NCBI GenBank assembly: GCA_965221985.1
Contig: OZ244928.1
Location: 2,046,001-2,110,000, forward strand
Direction of reading: 5' to 3'
DNA length: 64,000 nt
Source: J054 sp965221985
GTDB lineage: Bacteria > Pseudomonadota > Gammaproteobacteria > Steroidobacterales > GCA-2729495
Part shown: positions 52,591 to 62,064 of the stretch, in pieces
Position numbering within the stretch: the first letter of the stretch is position 1
Layout of the letters: each line of letters begins with the position of its first letter
The notes under the pieces: generated by a model
What the model saw: the letters and a program-made list of their open reading frames with translations, nothing else
What the model was told of the DNA's origin: nothing
Databases searched by the model: none
Made by a program: the position numbers and the translations under genes

Positions 52591-54405
52591 CTAGACCGCT
52601 ACCGTGGCAATGCCGGCTTCACCATTCGAGTCACCTTGCTGCATCTCCCATAATTGGGCATAGGTACCCCGCTTTTGCAGTAAGTCTTCGTGGGAGCCCC
52701 GTTCTACGATGCGGCCGTCGCGTAGCACGAGTATTTGATCGGCATCGATAACCGTGGCAAGGCGATGGGCAATGGCAAGGGTTGTGTGTTTTGCCGCGAC
52801 TTCCCGCAAGGCCGCTAGAATTGCGCCTTCGGCATTGGAGTCTAGCGATGAGGTCGCTTCGTCGAATATCAATATCGCTGGATTCTTGAGCAAGACTCGC
52901 GCGATGGCGATTCGCTGTTTTTCGCCACCGGAAACTTTTAGACCGCGCTCGCCCACCAGGGTATCCAGTCCATCCGGCAATTGTGCAATAAAGTGCTCCA
53001 AGTGGGCCAGGCGCACGGCTTGCAGAATTTCATCCTCGCTGGCCGTTGGTTTGCCATAGGCGATGTTTTCGCGAATACTTTTGTTGAAGAGCACCGTGTC
53101 TTGAGGCACAACGCCAATGGCGCGTCTTAAACTGGCTTGCGTCAGGTCGCGGATATCTTGTCCATCGACGGAAACGCTGCCCGAGCTCACGTCGTAGAAG
53201 CGGAATAGCAGCCGCGCGAGGGTTGATTTGCCGGCCCCGCTGGGTCCCACGACGGCAAACTTTCGTCCGGCGGGTATGGTGAAACTAAGGTCTTTAAGTA
53301 TTGGCCGGTCCTTAGTGTAGGCGAAGCTCACGGAGTCGAAGTTCACGCTGCCGTTGTTGCAGGTAAATTCCAGCGCGCCCGGTTTGTCCCTAATTTTGGG
53401 TTCCCGTTGCATCAACAGGAATAGCTGTTCGATATCCGCCAGCGCCCGTTTGATTTCTCGGTAGACGAAGCCCAGGAAATTGAGTGGAATAAACAATTGC
53501 ATCATATAGGCATTGATCATCACCAGATCACCCAGCGACATTTGTCCAGCGACGACGAAATTGGCAGCTAGTATCATCAAAATCGTCATGGCAGCACTCA
53601 CCACCAAAGCTTGGCCACTGTTTAGTGTCGCTAAGGACAGACGGTTTCGGCGCCTGGCGCGCTCCCATCCCGCAAGATGTTCGTCGTATTCATTGGCCTC
53701 ATGCCGTTCATTGCCGAAATACTTCACGGTTTCGAAATTCAGCAAACTATCAATGGCATAGTTATTCGTGCTGTTGTCAGCGGTATTCATCTCGCGGACG
53801 AAATTCGTGCGCCATTCAGTGACGACTATCGAAAACGTGACATAGATGGCGACGGCGAACAGCACAATTGCTGGAAACCACAAGCTGAAGTTGCTGGCCA
53901 GAATTATCAAGACCAAGGCGATTTCGAAGAGTGTCGGTGCGATATTGAACAGGGTCGAGCGCATCAGGAAACTGATGCCGTTGGTGCCGCGTTCAATATC
54001 TCGCGCCATGGCGCCGGTTTGCCGGGACAAATGAAAGTCTAAATCCAGCGCGTGTAGATGTTGGAAGACTTTTAAGCCCACCCGGCGCATGGCACGTTCC
54101 GTGACTCGACCGAAGATGGCATCGCGTACTTCGGTGAGGACGATGTTGCTTAAGCGCAGCAGACCGTAGGCGAGCAGCAGCGTCAGGGGGACAGCAACGA
54201 GCTGGCTTTCCTTGCTGTCGAGGGCATCCACGATGTATTTCATGAACAAGGGCAGCATGACGCTGGCAAGTTTCGCCAGTATCAGGAATAACAGGGCGAG
54301 AATGACTCGACCGCGAAACTCTAGGAAATACGGGGCGAGACCGCGAATCACTGCCCAGTCACCTGACCAGCGGCGGCTATAGTCTTTGTTGCCAGAAGCT
54401 CCGTG
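52591..54405 (-). CDS. Atm1-type ABC transporter, permease fused to ATPase
   Basis: The protein has 604 aa from the ATG at 54405; a GTG at 54441 is possible. Six membrane helices (about 40-325) precede the nucleotide-binding domain: Walker A GPSGAGKST, signature VSGGEKQRIA, Walker B ILIFDEATSS. The segment NNYAIDSLLNFETVKYFGNE is the Atm1/HMT1 hallmark, which separates it from MsbA. Atm1-type exporters move glutathione-linked or sulfur compounds out of the cytoplasm. The gene is convergent with aacS with only 12 bases between the stops. Confidence 0.92.
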   Translation of the reverse strand, partial: HGASGNKDYSRRWSGDWAVIRGLAPYFLEFRGRVILALLFLILAKLASVMLPLFMKYIVDALDSKESQLVAVPLTLLLAYGLLRLSNIVLTEVRDAIFGRVTERAMRRVGLKVFQHLHALDLDFHLSRQTGAMARDIERGTNGISFLMRSTLFNIAPTLFEIALVLIILASNFSLWFPAIVLFAVAIYVTFSIVVTEWRTNFVREMNTADNSTNNYAIDSLLNFETVKYFGNERHEANEYDEHLAGWERARRRNRLSLATLNSGQALVVSAAMTILMILAANFVVAGQMSLGDLVMINAYMMQLFIPLNFLGFVYREIKRALADIEQLFLLMQREPKIRDKPGALEFTCNNGSVNFDSVSFAYTKDRPILKDLSFTIPAGRKFAVVGPSGAGKSTLARLLFRFYDVSSGSVSVDGQDIRDLTQASLRRAIGVVPQDTVLFNKSIRENIAYGKPTASEDEILQAVRLAHLEHFIAQLPDGLDTLVGERGLKVSGGEKQRIAIARVLLKNPAILIFDEATSSLDSNAEGAILAALREVAAKHTTLAIAHRLATVIDADQILVLRDGRIVERGSHEDLLQKRGTYAQLWEMQQGDSNGEAGIATVAV

Positions 54406-54501
54406 CATTGGTTCAGTATAGGTCCTCGCCAACGGGGCCACGACGCCAGTAGGCCCGTTTGTTCACAAAAAAAGCTGGCGAGGAGCCGCTTACCCGTGGA
54501 T

Positions 54502-55065
54502 TCAGGGAGTCGGTCGGAGTGATCTTCCGAGTCGGGGCAACATGCTGGCGAGAACCTGGTCGCGTTTAACGAATCGGTGGTGTAGTGCCGCGCCAATATG
54601 CAGGGATAGCAGTCCGAAAAGGCCATAGGCCATAACGCGGTGGGTAAGTTCCAAGCGCTCGTGAAGAATCAAATCGGGTGCAACCAGATCGGGTAGCGTA
54701 AGGAAACCGAATAGGTTGACAGGGAAGTTTGCCGCTGATGAACTCAGCCAGCCGATCACGGGCATGGCCAAGGTAATGCCATATAGCAGCCATTGGGTCA
54801 GACGCGCCGAGACAAGTTGCAGCGCCGGAAGGCCGGCGGGTAGTGGTGGGGGCGGGTTCAGACTTCGCCACACAAGGCGGAGCGTCGACAAACTGAAAAT
54901 GCCCATGCCGAGGGATTTGTGTAGCGCGTAATTAGCGAGTTTATCGGGGCTTAGGGGCTGATTGATCATGTAGTAGGCCAGCGGTATTTGTACTACGAGC
55001 AAAGCCGCGATTGACCAATGGAAGAACTGAGCGAGCTTGCCATAAGTCTGTTTGGCCTGGCTCAT
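54502..55065 (-). CDS. Cytochrome b561
   Basis: The protein has 187 aa from the ATG at 55065; longer starts upstream do not match. Four membrane helices with heme-ligand histidines (AQFFHWSIAALL, ALHKSLGMG, LTHRVMAYGLFGLLSLHIGAALHHRF) are typical of bacterial cytochrome b561/YceJ. It probably passes electrons from the quinone pool or superoxide. It lies between nadC and the ABC transporter, separated by 68 bases from nadC. The acceptor is unknown. Confidence 0.92.
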   Translation of the reverse strand: MSQAKQTYGKLAQFFHWSIAALLVVQIPLAYYMINQPLSPDKLANYALHKSLGMGIFSLSTLRLVWRSLNPPPPLPAGLPALQLVSARLTQWLLYGITLAMPVIGWLSSSAANFPVNLFGFLTLPDLVAPDLILHERLELTHRVMAYGLFGLLSLHIGAALHHRFVKRDQVLASMLPRLGRSLRPTP

Positions 55066-55133
55066 TGCATCGTTCCCTATACTCTTGACCGTCTGGATTT
55101 TCGAATCAGAAGATCGCGTACCCAATTTCCGGC

Positions 55134-55985
55134 TCAGTCGAACTTGAACCGCATGGACAAATCTATTGCCCGTAGATGTTTGGTTAACGCGCCGCTAGAG
55201 ATAAAGTCGATGCCGGTAGCCGCAACTTCATCTAGGCGGTCGCGCGTGATGCCGCCCGAGGCTTCTAGGGTAACGCCAGCGTTTAGTTCTTCGCGCAGTT
55301 GCACCGCTTTCTTCAATTGTTCAAGGTCAAAATTATCCAGCAGCAGGCGTTGTGCGCCGGAGACAAGTGCTTCGCGTACCTGATCAAGTGTCTCGACTTC
55401 GACCTGGATCAGCACGCTTGCGCTCTGTTCCAAAGCGGCGTGAACCGCCGGCTGAATACCACCGGCCGCAACAATATGGTTCTCTTTGATAAGAATGGCA
55501 TCGAATAACCCCATGCGGTGATTTTTCGCACCGCCGCAGCGTACCGCGTATTTTTGGGCGAGCCTAAGCCCGGGAATGGTCTTCCGCGTATCGAGAATAC
55601 TGACCGCGGTATCCGCCACTGCGGCCGCGGCCCTATGCGCGGCCGTAGCGGTTCCTGAAAGTAGCTGTAAGAAATTTAGCGCCGTGCGCTCGCCGGTGAG
55701 CAAGGGTCTTGCCGGTCCCCGCAGCTCGCAAATCACTTGGTCGGCGATGGCTTCCCCACCTTCGGGTACTTGCCATGTCAGTTTGATTTCATCGCCTATT
55801 TGTTTAAAAACTTCCTCGGCCCAGGCTTGGCCGCAGATGATGGCGGATTCTCGTGCGATGATCACGGCCCTTGCCGCCTGTTTGCGTGGTACCAGTGCCG
55901 CGGTTAGGTCGCCGTCACCAATATCCTCGCGCAACGCGGCTTGCACCGTCGCCACAATGTGTTCCGACAGGCTGGTGTCGCTCAT
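55134..55985 (-). CDS. nadC: Nicotinate-nucleotide pyrophosphorylase (carboxylating)
   Basis: The protein has 283 aa, the QPRTase length. It contains LQLLSGTATAAHRAA, RKTIPGLRLAQKYAVRCGG, KNHRMGLFDAILIKENH and VEVETLDQV with LLLDNF, all part of the active site. It converts quinolinate and PRPP to nicotinate mononucleotide in NAD synthesis. A hairpin at 56010-56037 separates it from the gene upstream. nadA and nadB are not in the window. Confidence 0.97.
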   Translation of the reverse strand: MSDTSLSEHIVATVQAALREDIGDGDLTAALVPRKQAARAVIIARESAIICGQAWAEEVFKQIGDEIKLTWQVPEGGEAIADQVICELRGPARPLLTGERTALNFLQLLSGTATAAHRAAAAVADTAVSILDTRKTIPGLRLAQKYAVRCGGAKNHRMGLFDAILIKENHIVAAGGIQPAVHAALEQSASVLIQVEVETLDQVREALVSGAQRLLLDNFDLEQLKKAVQLREELNAGVTLEASGGITRDRLDEVAATGIDFISSGALTKHLRAIDLSMRFKFD

Positions 55986-56009
55986 TCCTTACTGCCTGTG
56001 CAAGATAAA

Positions 56010-56037
56010 AGGCAGCTCCCGCGAGAGCTGCCTTTTT
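56010..56037. terminator. Bidirectional hairpin terminator between the PuuD-like gene and nadC
   Basis: AGGCAGCTC (56010-56018) and GAGCTGCCT (56025-56033) form a 9-bp stem around CCGCGA. On the plus strand five T residues follow; on the minus strand a TTTTA run follows. It should end the PuuD-like transcript coming from 56053 on the minus strand, so nadC needs its own promoter. Confidence 0.85.
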
Positions 56038-56052
56038 CGCAAAGAATACTTT

Positions 56053-56655
56053 TTATAAGAAAAAACCGTGATGGGCGCCCACCATGCTCATTAGCATCGG
56101 AATTGAAAGCATGGTGTTTGTGCGGGATGCCATCAGGGCGACACTCTTGGCGCTCGCGATTTGCTCGGCGCTGGCTTCCACAATGCCCAAGATCTTTTTC
56201 TGATTCGGCCAGATTAAGATCCAGACATTGAAGAGCATGATGGTGCCCAGCCAGGCGCCAATACCAATAGTCATCCCGTAGACGGGGTCGCCTTGGCCAC
56301 CTTGGCCCAGCATAAAGGCGTTGACCAGGTTGCCTTTCTCGAGCAAGTAGATTGCGCCGGTTAGCCAGGTAGCCAAAGCTGCCCAGCGAAACCATAGCAG
56401 CGCTCGCGGCGCAACGTATTTCGTGATGCCGGCACCACCCGGTCCGCCGCTATCTGCCGCGGCATCGGCTAGTGCTTGTACTTGGACAAAATTGAAGTAG
56501 TACAACAGACCTATCCAGGTAATACCCACAATGACGTGTGCCCAAATAACGAAACGGGCGCTGTCGCCTCCCGTGTTGTCCGTCACCAAGGCGATGACCG
56601 CGGCAATGACTAAGCCTGAGATGATGGTGCCCCAAGCACTTTTTAGTGGATTCAT
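56053..56655 (-). CDS. PuuD-like (urate hydroxylase N-terminal domain) membrane protein
   Basis: The protein has 200 aa with four or five membrane helices. HVIVGITWIGLLYYFNFVQVQ, ALLWFRWAALATWLTGAIYL and NVWILIWPNQKKILG are the pattern of the urate hydroxylase PuuD N-terminal membrane domain. PuuD proper has a C-terminal cytochrome c; here the protein stops after the membrane part, so urate oxidation is doubtful. No purine genes are near. It is followed by a strong terminator. Function unknown. Confidence 0.85.
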   Translation of the reverse strand: MNPLKSAWGTIISGLVIAAVIALVTDNTGGDSARFVIWAHVIVGITWIGLLYYFNFVQVQALADAAADSGGPGGAGITKYVAPRALLWFRWAALATWLTGAIYLLEKGNLVNAFMLGQGGQGDPVYGMTIGIGAWLGTIMLFNVWILIWPNQKKILGIVEASAEQIASAKSVALMASRTNTMLSIPMLMSMVGAHHGFFL

Positions 56656-56776
56656 CGTGGCAATGCTCCTCGTTAGAGTTTCCTGATGGCGGCTGTTCGT
56701 AACGCATCCGCCGGCCAGCGGCTTAATTGATCAGCCGCGCGAACTGCGGCAAGGATAGGCGAGGACCCCGGTCGAT

Positions 56777-57424
56777 TCAATCGTCGCCGGGCGTCAGCTC
56801 GCTGGAGTTACCCTCGTAAATGGGCCGAAATCGATTCACGATGCGACAAAACAGTTCTCCGGTTTGCTCGGCATCGTAGGCTGCGGAGTGCGCGGCGTTG
56901 GCATCCCAGGCGATTCCAGCCGCGTGGGCGGCTCTTGCCAGTACGGTTTGTCCGTAGGCAACCCCCGCCAAACTCGCCGTGTCGAAGCTGCTAAATGGAT
57001 GAAAGGGGTTACGCTTCATGGCCGAGCGGGCCACCGCCTGATTGAGAAAATTCAGATCAAAATGTGCGTTGTGCCCCACCAAAATGGCGCGACGACAATC
57101 AGTGGCGCGCAACTCCGCACGGACTTCACGAAAAATCCTCTGCAGGGCATCTCGCTCCGCAATGGCGGGTCGTAGCGGATGGTGCGGATCGATACCGTTC
57201 ACTTCTAGGGACGCCGGTTCTAAGTTCGCGCCCTCGAACGGAATCACATGGAATCGATGCGTTTCAGCACAGACCAGTTCACCCGCTGTGTCGATTCGAA
57301 GTAGCACGGCTGCTATTTCCAACAAGGCATCCGTGTGATGATTGAATCCGCCGGTTTCTACATCAACCACCACGGGTAAGAAACCGCGGAAGCGCTGAGC
57401 AATGATGGGGTTGGGCTCGATCAT
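56777..57424 (-). CDS. rnt: Ribonuclease T
   Basis: The protein has 215 aa. It is a DEDDh exonuclease: VDVETGGF (D, E), GHNAHFDLNF (D) and HSAAYDAEQT (H, D). The RFRGFLPVVVD start and FHPFSSFDTASLAG block are typical of RNase T. It trims 3' ends of tRNA and other stable RNAs and turns over the CCA end. ATGA overlaps the stop of the aminopeptidase gene upstream, so the two are translationally coupled. Confidence 0.95.
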   Translation of the reverse strand: MIEPNPIIAQRFRGFLPVVVDVETGGFNHHTDALLEIAAVLLRIDTAGELVCAETHRFHVIPFEGANLEPASLEVNGIDPHHPLRPAIAERDALQRIFREVRAELRATDCRRAILVGHNAHFDLNFLNQAVARSAMKRNPFHPFSSFDTASLAGVAYGQTVLARAAHAAGIAWDANAAHSAAYDAEQTGELFCRIVNRFRPIYEGNSSELTPGDD

Positions 57425-58947
57425 TCGTCGATCTTTAACAGCCGGGCATCTTCCAGAACTTCCTGTAGCAGGGCCAAGCTTAACCGGACGCCGAAACCCG
57501 TTGCCCCCGCGGGCACTTGGCCCAGGCCTTCACTCCGGCTGGCAGCGCTCAAGTCCATGTGAATCCACGCAGATTCGTTGGGCACAAAGCGTTGCAAAAA
57601 CCGCGCCGCCAAGATGTGATCACCGCTACCCTCGGTTGAGCATTGCAGAACATCAGCGCGCTTGGACTCCAATGCTTCATCAAAGTCTTCGTCCATGGGA
57701 AAGGGCCAGACGCGCTCGCCGACTCGTTGACCGATTTCAGTCAGTAAACGATTCAGAGGGTCACGGTTAGAAAACACGCCACTGTAGCGTTCCGTTAGGG
57801 CATAGACGCAAGTACCGGTTAAGGTCGCGTAATCAATGATTAGACGCGGTTTTTCGCGGCCGGCGAGAGCTAAGGTATCGGCCAAGACCATGCGGCCTTC
57901 GGCGTCGGTGTGGATGATTTCAATGCTGGTGCCATTGCAGGCGCTAACCACGTCCCGCGGCTTGTAGGCTGTCGCACTGGCACGGTTTTCCGTGAGGGCT
58001 AACCAGCAATCCACCGGATGGGGGTAGTCCATTTCGCTTAGCGCTTGCAAGGTTGCCAGCGCAACGGCACTGCCAGCCATGTCTTCATGCATGTCCAGCA
58101 TGGACTTGTGGGGCTTGAGGTTGTTGCCACCGGTGTCAAATAAGACTCCCTTACCCACGACGGCGATGGGCTGCGTTTGGGGCTTGCGCTGTGATTTCGG
58201 GCGGTAGCTGATGCGGAGAATGCCCGCGCCACGATCCGCGTTGCCTTGCGCGACGGCCAAGAAGGCTCCGGCGCCCAGCTTCTTCAGTGCCGCTTCGCTG
58301 TAGAAGCGCTGCGACCAACCCCATTGTTCGGCCAGGACTTTAACCAAGGCGCGATAGGCGCGGACGTCCAGTTTGTTGGATGGCAAGGCCGTGAGCCAAC
58401 GGGCTAGATTCTGTGCTCGGGCAGCATGCTCGGCTCGCTGTAAGTCCAGGCGCTGGGGTAAACCCATGAGCCGCACAGACTTGAGCGCTTTATGCTGATT
58501 CGCGTCGCTACGAAAAACCGGCATCGCGAAATTATGGGCGTGGGCGGCTAATACGAAAGCTTCCGCCAATCGCCGTGTTTCCCGGGCGTCGGCCCCCGGG
58601 AGCAGCAGGCCGATTTCGCGGGGTCGGTCTTGCAGTGCGCTGGCAAGAAGTTTCCCGGCCAGTTTCAGCAGGACAAAGGTCTTGGCGCCTGGGGCTGCTG
58701 CGTAGCTGACGGTGATGCCGGTGGCCCGGTTATTCCTGAGTCGACTTTGTATCAGTGCTTGTTTGCCGGACCGTCGGGCCACCGCTTGTAGCTTTAGGCC
58801 ATCGGGGATCTCTTGCCAATGCGCTCGCTTAGGTTTCGCGGGCAACAGCACAAGCAGGTGATCAACGCGGTCGAAAGCCTTCCGGCCGAGTTTGCCCGGG
58901 ATTTGTAAGAGCCGCGGCCCCTGGGCCGCTGGTAGCAGTTCGGACAT
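57421..58947 (-). CDS. Leucyl aminopeptidase family (M17) peptidase
   Basis: The protein has 508 aa. The M17 metal-binding motif is NxDAEGR-like: HTDAEGRMVLAD, with VGKGVLFDTGGNNLKP and MHEDMAGSAVAL, and YATLTGTC. The active-site Lys is in VGKGVLFDTGG and the metal Asp in FDTGG. The N-terminal domain (about 1-180) is diverged from PepA. It removes N-terminal residues from peptides in the cytoplasm. It is first in a two-gene unit with rnt and divergent from aceE. Confidence 0.92.
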   Translation of the reverse strand: MSELLPAAQGPRLLQIPGKLGRKAFDRVDHLLVLLPAKPKRAHWQEIPDGLKLQAVARRSGKQALIQSRLRNNRATGITVSYAAAPGAKTFVLLKLAGKLLASALQDRPREIGLLLPGADARETRRLAEAFVLAAHAHNFAMPVFRSDANQHKALKSVRLMGLPQRLDLQRAEHAARAQNLARWLTALPSNKLDVRAYRALVKVLAEQWGWSQRFYSEAALKKLGAGAFLAVAQGNADRGAGILRISYRPKSQRKPQTQPIAVVGKGVLFDTGGNNLKPHKSMLDMHEDMAGSAVALATLQALSEMDYPHPVDCWLALTENRASATAYKPRDVVSACNGTSIEIIHTDAEGRMVLADTLALAGREKPRLIIDYATLTGTCVYALTERYSGVFSNRDPLNRLLTEIGQRVGERVWPFPMDEDFDEALESKRADVLQCSTEGSGDHILAARFLQRFVPNESAWIHMDLSAASRSEGLGQVPAGATGFGVRLSLALLQEVLEDARLLKIDE

Positions 58948-58973
58948 GGAGAATCAGCTTGACCAGTTTGCGG

Positions 58974-59000
58974 GAAACCCCGATCATTACGGGGCTTTTT
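58974..59000 (+). terminator. Terminator-like hairpin between the divergent aminopeptidase and aceE genes
   Basis: On the plus strand CCCCG (58978-58982) pairs with CGGGG (58990-58994), and after a one-base bulge a GAAA/TTTTTC extension follows, with a run of five T. No plus-strand gene ends here, so it may be an attenuator in an aceE leader, or the end of an unannotated short RNA or of antisense transcription from the aminopeptidase gene. Confidence 0.5.
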
Positions 59001-59134
59001 CACGATGCGACGTTGTCTGGTCGGGGAGTATAAGGCAAGTCGGTGCCGGTTCATGGTACCTGCCGAGCTGAAACATTTTTCCCAGACGTCAACTTAAGTT
59101 TTGCGCCATCCCATAGAATGAATAAAGAGCCGTA

Positions 59135-61798
59135 GTGGTCGAATTTAACCGCTTTGAAGATATTGATCCGGAAGAAACGGAAGAATGGCTAGAGTCCATC
59201 GACTCGGTACTTAAGACCTACGGCACCGACCGCGCCCATTTCTTGCTCAATAGCATGATCGATCATGCGCGTCGGTCCGGCGCGTATTTACCTTACAGCG
59301 CTACCACCGCCTATCTGAATACAATTCCCGCTGCCCATCAGCCTGACTATCCGGGCGATCGCTCCCTGGAGCGGCGTATCGAGGCCTATATTCGCTGGAA
59401 CGCCATGGCCATGGTGGTGCAAGCGAACCGGCGCAGTGCCGAGTACGGTGGCCATATCGCGACTTATGCTTCCGCCGCGGCCCTTTATGAGGTTGGCTTC
59501 AATCATTTTTGGCGGGCGCCCACCGAGGAGCAGGGCGGGGATCTGGTCTTTATCCAGGGTCATTCCTCGCCCGGTATTTACGCGCGCGCTTACCTAGAAG
59601 GCAGACTAACCGAAGATCAGCTCAATCATTTTCGCCAGGAGGTGGTGGGCGATGGACTGTCCTCCTATCCGCATCCCTGGCTGATGCCCGAATTTTGGCA
59701 ATTCCCGACGGTGTCCATGGGCCTGGGGCCCATGATGGCGATATATCAAGCCCGCTTCATGCGTTACCTGCAACACCGGGGCCTGGCTGATACCGGTGAC
59801 CGTAAGGTTTGGTGTTTTCTTGGCGATGGCGAGATGGACGAGCCCGAATCCATGGGTGCCTTGACCATGCCGGTCCGAGAGAAGCTCGATAATTTGATTT
59901 TCGTGATTAACTGCAATTTGCAGCGCTTGGATGGTCCGGTCCGGGGTAACGGCAAGATTGTGCAAGAACTCGAGGCGGCGTTTCGCGGCGCGGGTTGGGC
60001 TGTAATCAAAGTACTCTGGGGTTCCAATTGGGATGGTCTGCTGGCACGCGATGATGAGGGTTATCTGCAGCGGGTGATGGAAGAATGTGTTGACGGCGAG
60101 TACCAAAATTTCAAGGCCTTGGGTGGTGCCTATACCCGCGAACACTTCTTTGGCCGCTATCCCCAGACCGAGGAAATGGTCGCCAACATGTCCGATGAGG
60201 AAATTTGGCGTCTCAAACGCGGTGGTTTAGATCCGCTCAAGGTGTATGCAGCTTATAACCGTGCCGTGAAGCACGAGGGTCGCCCGGTGGTCATCCTCGC
60301 CAAGACCGTTAAGGGCTTCGGCATGGGCGAGGCGGGCGAGGGCAAAATGACCGCGCACCAAGCAAAGAAGTTGGATAACGAAGATCTGCGCGCATTCCGC
60401 GACCGTTTCAATATTCCGATTTCCGATGATGAAATTGACGAGCTCCCTTATTACCGTCCGGCGGAGGATAGTGAGGAATTGCAGTACATGAAGGCGCATC
60501 GTGAGCGCCTGGGTGGATTTCTTCCGCAAAGAACAACATCGGCGGAGCCGCTACAAGTCCCAAGTCTCGAGGCATTTAAGAATCAGCTTGAAGGAACCGG
60601 TGACCGGGAAGTCTCCACAACCATGGCCTTGGTGCGCATTTTGACGGCTTTGGTGCGCGACAAGAACATCGGCAAGAACATCGTGCCTATCGTGCCGGAT
60701 GAAGCGCGGACCTTCGGCATGGAGGGTATGTTCCGTCAGATTGGGATTTATTCATCGGTGGGGCAGCTTTATACGCCGCAAGATCGTGGGCAACTAATGT
60801 ATTACCGTGAAGATCAAAGCGGACAAATACTGGAAGAGGGGATCAATGAGGCCGGCGCTTTCTGCTCATGGCTCGCCGCCGCGACGTCTTACGCCAATCA
60901 CGGTGTAAACATGATTCCCTTTTATATTTATTACTCCATGTTTGGTTTTCAGCGTATCGGCGATTTCATTTGGGCCGGCGGTGATATGCAGGCTCGGGGT
61001 TTTTTGATCGGTGGCACGGCTGGCCGCACAACCCTGGCGGGCGAAGGTCTGCAGCATCAAGACGGACACAGCTTGCTGCAGGCCGCTACCGTGCCGAATT
61101 GTATTGCCTACGATCCCGCTTTCGCCTACGAGCTTGCGGTCATCATTCAAGACGGCTTGCGCCGTATGGTCGAGGAACAGGAACGCATTTTTTACTATGT
61201 CACCTGTATGAACGAAGCCTACGCTCAGCCCGCCATGCCTTCAGGTGCCGAGGGCGGTATCTTGCGCGGCATGTACCCACTCACCAGTGGCGGCCGGGGC
61301 AAAGTGCGCGTGCAGTTGTTGGGCGCGGGTACCATATTGCGCGAAGTGCAGGCCGCCGCACAGATGCTTGAATCCGACTACGACATTCCAGCTGACGTTT
61401 GGAGTGTAACCAGCTTTAATGAACTGCGTCGCAATGGCTTGAGTGTTGATCGTTGGAATATGCGGCATCCCGAAGCGCCGCCGCGCGAAGCTTATGTGAC
61501 AAAGTTGTTGTCGACTCAAGCAGGTCCCTTTGTCGCCGCGACGGACTACATGCAGGCTGTTGCCGACCAAATTCGGCCGTGGGTACCGGGTTCCTATACG
61601 GTGCTGGGAACCGACGGCTATGGCCGTAGCGATTCCCGCCGCGCGCTGCGTGATTTCTTCGAGGTCGATCGGCGTCACGTGGTGTTAGCGGCCCTGAAAG
61701 CCATGGCGGATCAAGGTTCCGTTGATCCAGGCACCGTGACTCAGGCGATGGAATCCCTGGGAATAGATCCGGAGAAGCCGGACCCCGTGACGCTTTAA
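59135..61798 (+). CDS. aceE: Pyruvate dehydrogenase E1 component, homodimeric
   Basis: The protein has 887 aa, as E. coli AceE. It begins DIDPEETEEWLESIDSVL, typical of the family, from a GTG at 59135. The TPP motif is GDGEMDEPESMGAL...NCN, and EGLQHQDGHS is in the C-terminal half. It oxidatively decarboxylates pyruvate and passes the acetyl group to the lipoyl domains of AceF. It is the first gene of aceE-aceF-lpdA. Confidence 0.98.
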   Translation: MVEFNRFEDIDPEETEEWLESIDSVLKTYGTDRAHFLLNSMIDHARRSGAYLPYSATTAYLNTIPAAHQPDYPGDRSLERRIEAYIRWNAMAMVVQANRRSAEYGGHIATYASAAALYEVGFNHFWRAPTEEQGGDLVFIQGHSSPGIYARAYLEGRLTEDQLNHFRQEVVGDGLSSYPHPWLMPEFWQFPTVSMGLGPMMAIYQARFMRYLQHRGLADTGDRKVWCFLGDGEMDEPESMGALTMPVREKLDNLIFVINCNLQRLDGPVRGNGKIVQELEAAFRGAGWAVIKVLWGSNWDGLLARDDEGYLQRVMEECVDGEYQNFKALGGAYTREHFFGRYPQTEEMVANMSDEEIWRLKRGGLDPLKVYAAYNRAVKHEGRPVVILAKTVKGFGMGEAGEGKMTAHQAKKLDNEDLRAFRDRFNIPISDDEIDELPYYRPAEDSEELQYMKAHRERLGGFLPQRTTSAEPLQVPSLEAFKNQLEGTGDREVSTTMALVRILTALVRDKNIGKNIVPIVPDEARTFGMEGMFRQIGIYSSVGQLYTPQDRGQLMYYREDQSGQILEEGINEAGAFCSWLAAATSYANHGVNMIPFYIYYSMFGFQRIGDFIWAGGDMQARGFLIGGTAGRTTLAGEGLQHQDGHSLLQAATVPNCIAYDPAFAYELAVIIQDGLRRMVEEQERIFYYVTCMNEAYAQPAMPSGAEGGILRGMYPLTSGGRGKVRVQLLGAGTILREVQAAAQMLESDYDIPADVWSVTSFNELRRNGLSVDRWNMRHPEAPPREAYVTKLLSTQAGPFVAATDYMQAVADQIRPWVPGSYTVLGTDGYGRSDSRRALRDFFEVDRRHVVLAALKAMADQGSVDPGTVTQAMESLGIDPEKPDPVTL

Positions 61799-61854
61799 TT
61801 GATGGACTACTACTGGGACCAGCGACAAATCCGAAATCGGCATTATTTGGCAAA

Positions 61855-62064
61855 ATGAATTCGCAACAAACTCAGCTTAAAGCGAAAGTGTGCCTACTGG
61901 CTCCAGAAGAAGTAGGAAGCGAAACTTGGTTTCGGAATTCAGTTATTGCCGACTCGCTGTTCGCCGAAAACCATTGGCCGCGCGTGGCTGAAGTTTGCTT
62001 TCGGCGCCCAGTGAACACATCGATGATTTCTTGGATTGAGATGCAGGTGGAACAGCATGCGTGA
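61855..62064 (+). CDS. Possible small protein between aceE and aceF
   Basis: An open frame of 69 codons starts at an ATG and stops inside the start of aceF (overlap of 8 bases), an arrangement that would allow coupling. The product (MNSQQTQLKAKVCLLAPEEV at its start) shows no family and has three Cys/Trp-rich spots. No clear ribosome site precedes it. It could also be a chance frame in a 258-base gap that carries an aceF promoter. I give it low confidence. Confidence 0.3.
   Translation: MNSQQTQLKAKVCLLAPEEVGSETWFRNSVIADSLFAENHWPRVAEVCFRRPVNTSMISWIEMQVEQHA

Noticed and set aside
52583..52599. Short inverted repeat between the convergent aacS and ABC transporter genes as a terminator
   Set aside because: Only 5 base pairs and no T-run on either strand.
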